Source: Halosolutus halophilus (GTDB lineage Archaea; Halobacteriota; Halobacteria; Halobacteriales; Natrialbaceae). Taken from it: 64,000 bases of DNA. The translations under genes and the position numbers were made by a program. This document shows positions 52,101-60,118 of the stretch, piece by piece (within the stretch, counting starts at the first letter, position 1; each line of letters begins with the position of its first letter). The notes under the pieces are model-generated. The model saw nothing but the letters and a program-made list of their open reading frames with translations. It was not told the origin of the DNA and did not search any database. Location: NCBI RefSeq assembly GCF_022869805.1, contig NZ_CP094974.1:4774001-4838000 (forward strand), written 5' to 3'.

Positions 52101-53361
52101 GATGTTCCAGGACGTGACCGAGCGCAGGGAACGCGAGCGGGAACTCGAACGCCAGCGCGAGCAACTCGCCGCCCTCGACGACCTCAACGACGTCGTCCGT
52201 AGCATCACCGACGAGGTCGTCGACCGGTCCACGCGCGAGGAGATCGAACAGGTCGTCTGCGAGCACCTCGCCGCGGCGGAGTCGTACCTGTTCGCCTGGA
52301 TCGGCGACGTCGACGTCGCCTCGCAGACGGTGTCCGTGCGAACCGAGGCCGGCGTGGAGGGGTACCTCGACGGGATCACCATCTCCGCCGATCCGGACGA
52401 CGAGCGCAGCATGGGCCCGACGGGACGGGCCATCCTGGAGCGCGAGATCCAGACCACGCAGGACATCCGCACCGATTCCAGGCACGACCCCTGGCGGAGC
52501 CACACCGAGGAGTACGGCTTCCGCTCGTCGGCGGCCATCCCGATCGTCCACGAGGACACCGTCTACGGGGTACTGAACGTCTACGCCGATCGGCCGAACG
52601 CGTTCGAGGGGCAGGAGCGGACGGTGATCAGCCAGCTCGGGGAGGTGGTGGCTCACGCCATCGCCGCCACGGAGCGCAAGCGAGCGTTGATGAGCGACGA
52701 CGTCGTCGAACTTCAGTTCCGCATCCGCGACGTCTTCGACGCGCTCGACGTCGGCGTTCCGACGACCGGACGGGTCACGCTCGACCACACGGTCCCCATC
52801 GAGGGCGACGAGTACCTCGTCTACGGGAGCGCGACCGCGGACGCGGTCGACAGCGTCGCGGCCCTCGTCGAAACGGTTCCACACTGGGTGGACGCGACGT
52901 TCCGGAACGACAGCGGCGACACCACCTTCGAACTCCGACTTTCCGAGCCACCGGTGCTGTCGACGGTCGCCTCGCTGGGCGGGTCCGTCGAGAACGTCGT
53001 CATCGAAGACGGTGACTACCTGATGACGCTCCGCATGGCCCCGGGTTCGGACGTTCGAAGAGTCATCGACGCCGTACAGACCGCCTATCCCGCCGCGGAA
53101 CTGCTGAAACACCGCCAGACCACCCGGCGCGATGACACGGCAGAACGGGTTCGGCAGGTTCTGACGACCGACCTCACCGATCGCCAGCGGGCGACCCTCG
53201 AGGCTGCCTATCACGCGGGCTTCTTCGAGTGGCCTCGCGACGCGTCCGGCGAAGCCGTCGCCGAGTCGCTCGATATCGCTCCGGCGACGTTCCACCAGCA
53301 CCTCCGGAAGGCCCAGCAGCGGGTGTTCCGATCGCTGTTGTCGACTCCCGCGTCGACCTAG
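49132..53361 (+). CDS. Multi-PAS/GAF Bat-type regulator with HTH at both ends
   Basis: 1409 residues. An N-terminal winged HTH (about 1-68: RTTTEVADRLDLGRRSTYER) precedes two PAS domains (about 80-325), a GAF domain (about 345-505), four more PAS domains (starting near 516, 651, 770 and 889), a second GAF (about 1016-1185), a BAT domain (about 1193-1340) and a C-terminal HTH-10 (LTDRQRATLEAAYHAGFFEW, from about 1345). PAS5 and PAS6 share the motif YRTFVEHFPNG / YRTLVDKFPNG, a recent duplication. No kinase domain. Bat-type proteins regulate transcription in response to light, oxygen or redox; signal here unknown. Monocistronic. Confidence 0.85.
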   Translation: MTSRSLTESLRETLALFDGSGTPRTTTEVADRLDLGRRSTYERLNRLVEHDELETKKVGASARVWWRPPASAPGGEDRPTGVESPIGDALDGADVGVVLLDVAGEVVWINGATERYFGLDREQVLGQDERELVTERMASAVEDGPSFVDTVMETDDETGSPERFECRVTAGEGREDRWLEYRSKPIESGAYAGGRIERYDDVTERNRAEHTAPDERAQFESLVEAVEEYAIFALGPDGHVQTWNAGAAQITGYAADEVLGEHVSVFYTEADREAGVPEANLAAAADEGAIEDEGWRVREDGSQFQATVTVTAIRDDDGDLQGYVKVTRNRTDRKRAQKEHQLQLSLSRALTEAASLEDGLQATLEHVCEWTDWELGQAWVPTDDGVVERLPVSYVESDAYAPFDEASLEFTFNPGEGIPGRALSSGTPVWFPDVSALPEETYHRTALATEVGVKAGLGVPVLVDGEVAVILEFYMSESRGKDDWLVEVVTAIAAELGSLVGKQQARDMLERERDLLETIFDTSPIGLAVLDDQGEIVRANGRAEELLGLTAVEIEGRTYDEPEWNIWDGNGDPIGPDEHPVTEVFETGEPVLGYRHGITLSDGTDRWLSSNASPVLDDTGDVEQVIVALEDVTQLEEQARRLERQHADLESELQELFERVDDAFYALDDEMRFTYVNDRAEELLGYSGSELLGRSVWEALSVADDDPIRDHFETAMATQTATSFERFSEPLDIWENVRVYPSASGLSVYFTDITERKERERELEEYRRRYRTFVEHFPNGAVALVDEDLRYVTFGGTLEGDTDVTRADLEGAPIRDALPRKIADVVVPCYEAALDGEISAFEETIDGSTYQFHFVPVRDDDGDVFTAMGLSQDITEQKERERRLEESEQRYRTLVDKFPNGIVTLFDEDFRYLIAGGELYEVFDRSPDETIGKTLYDRSTAEEIELLEPHYRAALSGESHSFETEYAGRTIQLWTVPVTDESGSVFAGMAMFQDVTERRERERELERQREQLAALDDLNDVVRSITDEVVDRSTREEIEQVVCEHLAAAESYLFAWIGDVDVASQTVSVRTEAGVEGYLDGITISADPDDERSMGPTGRAILEREIQTTQDIRTDSRHDPWRSHTEEYGFRSSAAIPIVHEDTVYGVLNVYADRPNAFEGQERTVISQLGEVVAHAIAATERKRALMSDDVVELQFRIRDVFDALDVGVPTTGRVTLDHTVPIEGDEYLVYGSATADAVDSVAALVETVPHWVDATFRNDSGDTTFELRLSEPPVLSTVASLGGSVENVVIEDGDYLMTLRMAPGSDVRRVIDAVQTAYPAAELLKHRQTTRRDDTAERVRQVLTTDLTDRQRATLEAAYHAGFFEWPRDASGEAVAESLDIAPATFHQHLRKAQQRVFRSLLSTPAST

Positions 53362-53565
53362 GGAGGCAGGTTCGCGGTACCGGAGGCCGGACGTAGCGAA
53401 TCCGGTTGCGGTCCCGGTCCCTCGCGTCTGACTCACCGGAAGACGATTGCGAACGAGCAGGGAACGCTATGCCCCCTCGATGGGGTTCGACGGCGCCCGT
53501 GTTCGATTCGCGATCGGCCGTGCGCTTGCAAGGAGCGGAGCTATGTCCGTCAACGGCCGTACTGT

Positions 53566-53584
53566 ATTGTGAAGATATCCCAAT
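53566..53584. promoter_or_regulatory. Operator A: ATTGT-N9-CCAAT, third rhodanese/MBL gene
   Basis: Exact nine-base-spaced inverted repeat ending one base before the ATG at 53586, so it overlaps the expected transcription start of a leaderless gene. Confidence 0.68.
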
Positions 53585-53585
53585 T

Positions 53586-54728
53586 ATGAACCAGATAGAT
53601 GCAGAGCGGCTCGCCGACATGCTCGATGCCGGCGAGTCGTTCACGCTCGTCGACACGCGGCCGGAGGACAGCTACGAGGCGTGGCACGCTCCCGGCGCCG
53701 AAAACGTCCCGTTCGGTCCCGAGGACGAACTCTCGAAGGAGAAAGTGAACCGCGTGGACGAGGTGACGAACGGGAAGCCGGTCGTCGCCATCTGCGGCAA
53801 GGGGCTTACCTCGACCCCGTTCAGCTTCGAACTCGAGCAACACGGCTACGACGTCTCGGTCGTCAAGGGCGGAATGGAAGACTGGAGTACGGTGTACGAG
53901 GTCGTTCCGATCGACACCCGCAACGACGACCTGTTCGTCGCGCAACTCCAGCGGCGCGCGAAGGGGTGTCTGGGATACGTCGTCGGCTCGAAATCCGCCG
54001 CGGAAGCGGTCGTCGTCGACGCGACCCGACAGACGGACCAGTTCAAAATCGCCGCCGAGGAAGCCGGACTCACGATCGAGCGCGTCCTCGACACGCACGT
54101 CCACGCCGACCACATCTCCGGCGGGTCGACGCTCGCGGACACGCTCGACGTACCCTACCACCTCGGGGAGAGAGCCAGCGAACGCGACGTCGCCCACGAG
54201 TACGACCCGCTCGCCGACGGCGAGACGATGGACGTAGGCGATATCGAGATCGAGGCCCTGCACACGCCCGGCCACACGTCCGAGATGGTGAACTACCTCG
54301 TCGACGGCGAGGCGCTGCTGACGGGCGATACGCTGTTCGTCGAGTCCGTCGGACGCACGGAACTCCAGTTCGGCGACGACGACGCGGCGACCGGCGCCGA
54401 ACTGCTGTACGAGTCGCTTCACGAGACGATCCTCGACCTTCCCGACGACGTGCGGATCCTCCCGGGACACGTCTCGGTCACGACGGACGGACGATACGAG
54501 GTCGGCTCGCCGGGCGAGCCGATCGCGGCCCGGATCGGCGACCTCCGCGAGGACCTCGACCTCCTCGGGCTGGACGAGGACGCGTTCGTCGATCGGCTCA
54601 CCGACCAGACGCCCGAGAAGCCGCCGAACTACGAGCGCGTGATCGAACTCAACACGGGCCGGGACGACCTCGACGAACCGGACGAGGCGACGGAACTCGA
54701 ACTCGGACCCAACAACTGCGCCGCCTGA
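53586..54728 (+). CDS. Rhodanese / MBL-fold persulfide dioxygenase-like fusion (copy 3)
   Basis: 380 residues. Rhodanese domain (about 1-108) with Cys70 in AICGKGLTS; MBL domain with THVHADH (170-176), PGHTSEMV and TGDTLF; C-terminus LGPNNCAA as in copies 1 and 2. The phenol-like loop differs again (CGKGLT). An exact ATTGT-N9-CCAAT repeat lies immediately before the ATG. With three such paralogues under related operators in one window, they probably differ in thiol carrier or expression range. The frame upstream of ATG 53586 is not coding-like. Confidence 0.88.
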   Translation: MNQIDAERLADMLDAGESFTLVDTRPEDSYEAWHAPGAENVPFGPEDELSKEKVNRVDEVTNGKPVVAICGKGLTSTPFSFELEQHGYDVSVVKGGMEDWSTVYEVVPIDTRNDDLFVAQLQRRAKGCLGYVVGSKSAAEAVVVDATRQTDQFKIAAEEAGLTIERVLDTHVHADHISGGSTLADTLDVPYHLGERASERDVAHEYDPLADGETMDVGDIEIEALHTPGHTSEMVNYLVDGEALLTGDTLFVESVGRTELQFGDDDAATGAELLYESLHETILDLPDDVRILPGHVSVTTDGRYEVGSPGEPIAARIGDLREDLDLLGLDEDAFVDRLTDQTPEKPPNYERVIELNTGRDDLDEPDEATELELGPNNCAA

Positions 54729-54876
54729 CGTCTCCAGCGGTTCCCGTTCCAGTTCACCCGACGTACCCGGCGATTTTCCGGCCCGAGCGCGCCCGCGACC
54801 CTCCATTCGTGGCACGCCGTTCCTGCGTTCCGAGAATCACGGCAACCGAGATACCGTGTGGGCCGAAAGTGCCGCT

Positions 54877-55485
54877 ATGCGAGACGCCACTCGCCGCCGG
54901 TACCTCGGATTCGCCGGTGCCGGACTGGCCGGCCCGATCGCCGGCAGTCTCGGGCCCGGCAGTGGAGACACGTCCGCCGACTCGTTGCCGGCCCACTTCG
55001 ACGATCGGGTCCCGGAGTTGCTCGATCGCTACGACGTTCCCGGGGCGAGCGTCGCCCTCGTCCAGGGCGGCGAACTGACGTGGACCGGCGCGTACGGTGA
55101 GGCCGACCCCGAGGCCGGGCGGTCGACGACCGACGACACCCCGTTCCGGGTGCAGTCGATCACGAAGTCGGTCACCGCGTGGGGCGTACTGAAGCTCGCC
55201 GAACGCGGCGAAATCTCGCTCGACGATTCGGTCGAGCGCCACGTTACCAGTTGGGAGCTCCCGAACGCGGAGTATTCGTGGGACGAGGTGACCGTGCGAC
55301 GACTGCTCAGCCACAGCGCCGGCCTGCCGCTCCTCGCGGCCGGGCTGTGGTGGGCCGTCGGGGGAGCGATCGTCGGCCACTTCCTTCCGGTGATCGCCGA
55401 CTGGGTGGGACTGGCGCTTCTGGCGATCGCCCTGCTGGCGGTGCTGACCGTGCTGTTCCCGCGTGCGGGGGGTGACGAACCGTGA
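54877..55485 (+). pseudogene. Serine hydrolase (beta-lactamase-like) with large in-frame internal deletion
   Basis: 202 residues. The first 150 residues are a Tat-exported class C beta-lactamase/PBP-like enzyme: signal RRRYLGFAGAGLAGP, catalytic SITK (95-98) and HSAGLP (146-151). Immediately after this motif the sequence jumps to two membrane helices (LLAAGLWWAVGGAIVGHFLP, LALLAIALLAVLTVLFP) that normally close the C-terminal membrane domain of longer haloarchaeal homologues. The YxN and HxG parts of the active site are missing. A deletion of several hundred codons that kept the frame is the simplest reading. The 3' end overlaps the MBL gene. Confidence 0.65.
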
Positions 55486-56261
55486 CCGACGACGCGACGA
55501 ACGGGGTGACGGGGATCAAACTATCGCCGGGATCGACGAACTGTTACCTGCTCGAGACCGATCGGGGATACCTGTTGATCGATACCGGCTACGAGTGGGA
55601 GTACCGGACCTTCCTCGCGCAACTCGCAGACGCCGGTATCGACGTCGACGAGATCGAGTACCTGCTCCTGACCCACCACCACGACGATCACGTCGGCTTC
55701 GCGAACGAACTGCTCGACGGGGTGACTGTGATCGCACACGAAGCCGCCGAAGCCCTGTTACGGGCCGGTGAAAACGACAGATCCGGCGGCGGACTGCTGA
55801 ACAGACGGGTGTACTATCTGGCGAAAGTGCGATCGTGGCTGACCCCCGAGTGGGACCTGACCTTTCCGCCCGTCACGCTTCGTGACGACGATATGCTGGT
55901 CGACGGTGACGACGACCGGCTGTTGCGCGAACTGGGAATCGACGGGACGATCCTCGAAACGCCGGGACACACCCCGGACTCGATCTCCGTCCTCCTGGAC
56001 GATGGCACGCTCTTCTGTGGTGATGCGGCGATGAGCAGGCCGCTCTGGGCCGGGATCGAGTACCACACGATATTCATTACCGACGTCGACCAGTACTACG
56101 AAAGCTGGCAGAAGATCCTCGGTAGCGGTGCCAAACGGGTCTATCCAGCCCACGGCGATCCCTTCGACGTCGAGAGATTACGGGAGCACATGGGAGCGTA
56201 CAGCGACGATGCGTTGATCGAGACGGATCCGATCACCTCCAGGTACGCCGATTTCGGCTGA
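55482..56261 (+). CDS. MBL-fold metallo-hydrolase
   Basis: 259 residues from GTG 55482, overlapping the preceding stop by 4 bp. Metal motifs: LLTHHHDDHVGFA (HxHxDH), GHTPDSIS and CGDAAM, followed by PAHGDPFD near the C-terminus, the fold of glyoxalase II/lactonase-like hydrolases. No rhodanese part, so unlike the three fusion proteins. An extra helical insertion (about 88-125) includes NRRVYYLAKVRSWLTPEWDL. Substrate unknown. It may have been regulated with the hydrolase gene that has since been damaged. Confidence 0.85.
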   Translation: MTDDATNGVTGIKLSPGSTNCYLLETDRGYLLIDTGYEWEYRTFLAQLADAGIDVDEIEYLLLTHHHDDHVGFANELLDGVTVIAHEAAEALLRAGENDRSGGGLLNRRVYYLAKVRSWLTPEWDLTFPPVTLRDDDMLVDGDDDRLLRELGIDGTILETPGHTPDSISVLLDDGTLFCGDAAMSRPLWAGIEYHTIFITDVDQYYESWQKILGSGAKRVYPAHGDPFDVERLREHMGAYSDDALIETDPITSRYADFG

Positions 56262-56479
56262 TTCGCGGGGCCATCGGATCGCCGCCCCTTCGTCTCGCGG
56301 CCAGAGAACGATCCTGGACTCAGTCTCGGTGGGAACGTCACCGCCCAGGTGCTCACGATGGCTGGCGTGGACGGTGCGTTCCTCGCAATCCCCGACGCCG
56401 ACCCGTTCGAGACGATTCGCCGAGCGCCGATCGCGGGCGGTTCCGTTCGCTTTACCCATCGACCCCGCGTATTTGGCGT

Positions 56480-59134
56480 ATGGAGACGCTCGAGCCGAAA
56501 CACTCGGTACTCCCGTTAACGGGGGCGGCCGCGGCGGACGCGACGCTTACGGGCGGGAAAGGGGCGAACCTCGCGCGACTGATCGATGCGGGACTGCCCG
56601 TTCCGGACGGCTTCTGCGTGACGACGGCCGTCTACGACCGCCTCGTTGCGGACGCGGAGATCGAAGCGCTGATCGCCGACCTCGAGGACGTGGATCCGAC
56701 GGCGACCGGCCGACAGCGGGCGCTCGCTGGGGAGTTGCGGGATCGTCTCCGCGAGCGACCGCTCCCCGCGGACGTCCGGGAGGCGATCGCCGACGCGGTC
56801 GACGACGACGCGGTCTACGTCGCCAGATCGAGCGCGACCGCCGAGGACCTCCCGTCGGCCTCGTTCGCGGGCCAGCACGAGACGGAACTCGAACTCGAGG
56901 GACTCGAGGCGGTTCTCGACGCGGTTTCCGCGTGCATGGCGAGCCTCTTCACCGATCGCGCGGTCGCCTACCGGGCGACCAACGACGTACCCCACGGCGA
57001 CGTCTCGATGGCGGTCGTCGTCCAGCGGATGGTCGACGCCGACGCCTCTGGCGTGTTATTCACGGCCGACCCGACCTCCGGCAGGCGGACGGTCGCCTCG
57101 ATCGACGCGGCCGCGGGACTGGGCGAGTCGGTGGTCTCGGGGACCGTGACGGCGGACAACGTCCGGGTCGACCGGGAGAGCGGTGAGATCCTCGAGTACC
57201 GCGTCGGTGACCGCGACGAGTCGAACGACGGTCGAAGCGGCGACTCTCACCGCGGGCGCGTCCTCTCGGACGAGCAGGTGACGACGCTCGTCTCCTACGC
57301 CGACGCGATCGAACGTCTCTTCGATACGCCCCAGGACGTCGAGTGGTCCGTCGCCGACGGTCGGCTGTGGGTGTTGCAGTCCCGGCCGATCACCACGCTG
57401 TTCCCGGTCCCGTCGCCGCCACCTGACGACGACGCGTTGCACGTCTACTACAGCTTCAACCACCGACAGGGAATGACCGAGTCGATGCCGCCCCTGGTCG
57501 CCGACCACTGGCGACGGGTCACTGCCACGACGCTCGGACGGGTCGTCGGCTACGACCTGCCGACCGGTCCGGTCTCCACGACGGCCGGCGGGATCGTCTA
57601 CATGGACGTGACCCCGCTCGTCCGGTCCGATCGTCTCTCCGCTCGATTGTTCGCTTCCCTCGAGGAGGTCGACCGGGCGGCGATCCCCCCGCTCGAGGAA
57701 GTTCGCGAACGACGGGGCGACGAACTCGCCGACATCTCGCTGCTCCGTGGCGTCTCGCCGACGCGGACGCTCTCGACTGCAGGACGGCTCCTCCCTGCCG
57801 TCGGACGGTCGATCCGGGCGATCGTTCGCGGGCTGGTGAGCAGGTCGTACGAGGGAGTGCCACGACGGAGTCGCGAGTGGGCGGACCGGCTTGCAGAACG
57901 GCTGATACGCGGCGTTCGCGGCGGGGAAACGCACCGCGACCGCATCCGGATACTGCTCGAAACGTACGAGGAAATCGCCTTCGAGGGGGTGACGCAGGCG
58001 TTCAAGCTGTGGAACGTCTACGTTTACCGGGCCGCCCTGAAGCGACTCTGTCCCGGCGCAGACGAGGAGTTCGAGGCACTCGGGCGAGGCCTCCGCGAGA
58101 ACGTCACGACCGCGATGATGCTCGAGTTGGGCGACGTCACCGACGTGGCCCGCGACCATCCCGCAGTCGAGCAAGCGCTCTCCGACGGGCGCGACCTCGA
58201 GGAGATTCGCGAGGTGGAGGGCGGCGAGGCGTTCGTGGCCGCGTTCGAGGACTTCCTCGACGAGTACGGATTCAGGGCACCCGCCGAGATCGAGTTCAGC
58301 CGACCGCGATACCGCGAGGATCCGTCGCCGCTGCTCGAGACCGTCAGGGCGTCGCTCGAGACGGGCGAGCGGGGCGACCATCGCCGACGCGTCGACCGGC
58401 TGGAAGCCGAGGCCGAGGCGGCGATCGAACGCCTCGAACGGAGGGCGGCCCAGGCCGCCTTCGGCTCGATCCGCCGGCGCCTGGTCCGCCCGTTCGCGGC
58501 GCGGTACCGGAGCTACCTCTCGATGCGGGAGACGCCGAAGTACGCCCTCTCGCAACTCCTCGACGAGACGCGACGCCAGGTGCTGGCGGCCGGCGAGCAC
58601 CTCGAACGCGAGGGCGGCCTCGACGACGCGGCGGACGTCTGGCTGTACGACTTCGACGAGTTGCTGTCGGCGCTTGCGTCCCCGGCCGAGCCGATCGACG
58701 TCGACCTCGACGCCCGTCGGGCCGAGCACCGTCGCAATCGCCAGCTACGTGCCCCTCGCGTGATCGCGAGCGACGGGGAGATCCCTCGGGGAGCGGCGGC
58801 CGACACCGACGTCGACGGGCTCGTCGGAACGCCGACGTCCGACGGGATCGCCGAGGGGGTCGCCTGCGTCGTCCACGATCCGGGCAACGCGACGCTCGAG
58901 CGCGGGGAGATCCTCGTCGCGCCACACACCGACCCCGGCTGGACGCCGCTGTTTCTCAACGCGGCCGGACTGGTGACCGACGTTGGCGGCGTGATGACTC
59001 ACGGCTCGCTGGTCGCCCGCGAGTACGGCATCCCCTCGGTCGTCGCCGCCGAGGCGACTCGCGAGATCGACACCGGAGATCGGATTCGCGTCGACGGAAC
59101 GCGGGGGGTCGTCGAGTTCCTGGAAGACGGGTAG
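56480..59134 (+). CDS. PEP synthase / rifampin-phosphotransferase-like enzyme
   Basis: 884 residues. The N-terminal ATP-binding (PPDK/PEP-binding) domain has GGKGANLARLIDAGLPVPDG and ARSSATAEDLPSASFAGQHE; the C-terminal phosphohistidine domain has GGVMTHGSLVAREYGIPSVV with catalytic His841. Between them is a 400-residue helical region (about 330-750) in place of a PEP/pyruvate barrel, the layout of Rph-type dikinases, which phosphorylate a small molecule with ATP (giving AMP and Pi). Standard PEP synthases keep a C-terminal TIM barrel after the His domain, which is absent here. The natural substrate cannot be predicted. Confidence 0.8.
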   Translation: METLEPKHSVLPLTGAAAADATLTGGKGANLARLIDAGLPVPDGFCVTTAVYDRLVADAEIEALIADLEDVDPTATGRQRALAGELRDRLRERPLPADVREAIADAVDDDAVYVARSSATAEDLPSASFAGQHETELELEGLEAVLDAVSACMASLFTDRAVAYRATNDVPHGDVSMAVVVQRMVDADASGVLFTADPTSGRRTVASIDAAAGLGESVVSGTVTADNVRVDRESGEILEYRVGDRDESNDGRSGDSHRGRVLSDEQVTTLVSYADAIERLFDTPQDVEWSVADGRLWVLQSRPITTLFPVPSPPPDDDALHVYYSFNHRQGMTESMPPLVADHWRRVTATTLGRVVGYDLPTGPVSTTAGGIVYMDVTPLVRSDRLSARLFASLEEVDRAAIPPLEEVRERRGDELADISLLRGVSPTRTLSTAGRLLPAVGRSIRAIVRGLVSRSYEGVPRRSREWADRLAERLIRGVRGGETHRDRIRILLETYEEIAFEGVTQAFKLWNVYVYRAALKRLCPGADEEFEALGRGLRENVTTAMMLELGDVTDVARDHPAVEQALSDGRDLEEIREVEGGEAFVAAFEDFLDEYGFRAPAEIEFSRPRYREDPSPLLETVRASLETGERGDHRRRVDRLEAEAEAAIERLERRAAQAAFGSIRRRLVRPFAARYRSYLSMRETPKYALSQLLDETRRQVLAAGEHLEREGGLDDAADVWLYDFDELLSALASPAEPIDVDLDARRAEHRRNRQLRAPRVIASDGEIPRGAAADTDVDGLVGTPTSDGIAEGVACVVHDPGNATLERGEILVAPHTDPGWTPLFLNAAGLVTDVGGVMTHGSLVAREYGIPSVVAAEATREIDTGDRIRVDGTRGVVEFLEDG

Positions 59135-59293
59135 GATCGACCGATGGCTGATCGAACCGGCACACGTCGTCTATGTGGTGACGAGAGACGCGGCGTGTTT
59201 CGTACTGCTCGCTGGACGGTGGTGGTAGCCGAACGTTCTCCGTATTCGGGAATTAGCTGGTAGGGATATACTCTCAGCTACCGTAGTGAAACC

Positions 59294-59743
59294 ATGAACA
59301 CCGCAATCAAGATCGCAGGAAGTCTGTTCGTCGGCGTCCTCGGTTTTCTCGGGGTCGGGATCGGCGTGACCGAAGCGCTCGCCCCGCACGTCTGGCCGTC
59401 CGCGATGCTGGGGCTCCCTGCCGGACTCACGATCGGCCTCGCCCTGGTCCCGCTCACGTATCTGGGGATCACCTACCGGGAGGAACGTGCCGCGACCGGC
59501 CACCCCTCCGTGCGAACGGCGCGACGCTTCTGGGCGACGGTCGCGGCGATCGGCGGATTCGTCGGCGGAGGGGGACTCGCGATGGCAGTTCTCTGGACGC
59601 AGGCGGTCGGCCTCGCGACGGCGATGCTCTTCGGCGGTCTCCCCGTCGGGGTCGTCACCGCCGTGCTGGCCGCGTATCTCGTCTTCCGTCGCGACGGGAC
59701 GGGTCGCGCTTCGCCCGATTCCCCTCCGACGAATTCGTCGTGA
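59294..59743 (+). CDS. Four-TM membrane protein
   Basis: 149 residues with four membrane segments (about 5-28, 35-55, 74-97, 102-128) and a hydrophilic Ser/Pro tail. No family recognised. An AT-rich tract lies upstream near 59260-59275. Its stop codon overlaps the GTG of a 58-residue gene (GTGA), suggesting that both are translated together. Confidence 0.65.
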   Translation: MNTAIKIAGSLFVGVLGFLGVGIGVTEALAPHVWPSAMLGLPAGLTIGLALVPLTYLGITYREERAATGHPSVRTARRFWATVAAIGGFVGGGGLAMAVLWTQAVGLATAMLFGGLPVGVVTAVLAAYLVFRRDGTGRASPDSPPTNSS

Positions 59744-59916
59744 CGTCTCCTCTCTATCTCACCGGCGCTGGCGAACCTCTGGTCGCCTCCGTCGGCGTCG
59801 CTGGGATCGTAGCTGCGGTCCTCGCGACCGCCGTCTGCGTCGCCCACGACAGGTACGTCGCTGCCGATCGGATCACGACCGGCGCACCGCTTGCCCCGTG
59901 GGGGAGCGGGAATTGA
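59740..59916 (+). CDS. 58-residue single-TM protein
   Basis: GTG at 59740 overlaps the upstream stop (GTGA). One membrane helix (LVASVGVAGIVAAVLATAVC, about 14-33) followed by VAHDRYVAADRITTGAPLAPWGSGN. Codon use is GC-rich at third positions like the neighbours. Evidence for a real gene is the overlap and the clean membrane helix; no family recognised. Confidence 0.5.
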   Translation: MTSPLYLTGAGEPLVASVGVAGIVAAVLATAVCVAHDRYVAADRITTGAPLAPWGSGN

Positions 59917-60118
59917 TTCGAGGACGCGGGGCGGATTTCCCGGATCGAGAGATGGCAACTCCGGGCTCTCGGCGGCCGAGAACCGGGATCGCTCTTTATC
60001 ACGACTCTCGACCTATCAATCGGTGAGTATCGATGCATACGTTTTCCGTCCGTTCCGGGATCTGCGAGCGTCCGGTGCTGACGAGGGACGAATCGGATAC
60101 GCGACGAGGTGGTGGTCC

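Noticed and set aside
57056..58729. 557-residue minus-strand open frame opposite the Rph-like gene
   Set aside because: Antisense shadow with Arg-rich composition and no motif.
56480..59134. Rifampin resistance function
   Set aside because: Domain layout fits Rph but substrate specificity cannot be read, and archaeal RNA polymerase is not a rifampin target.
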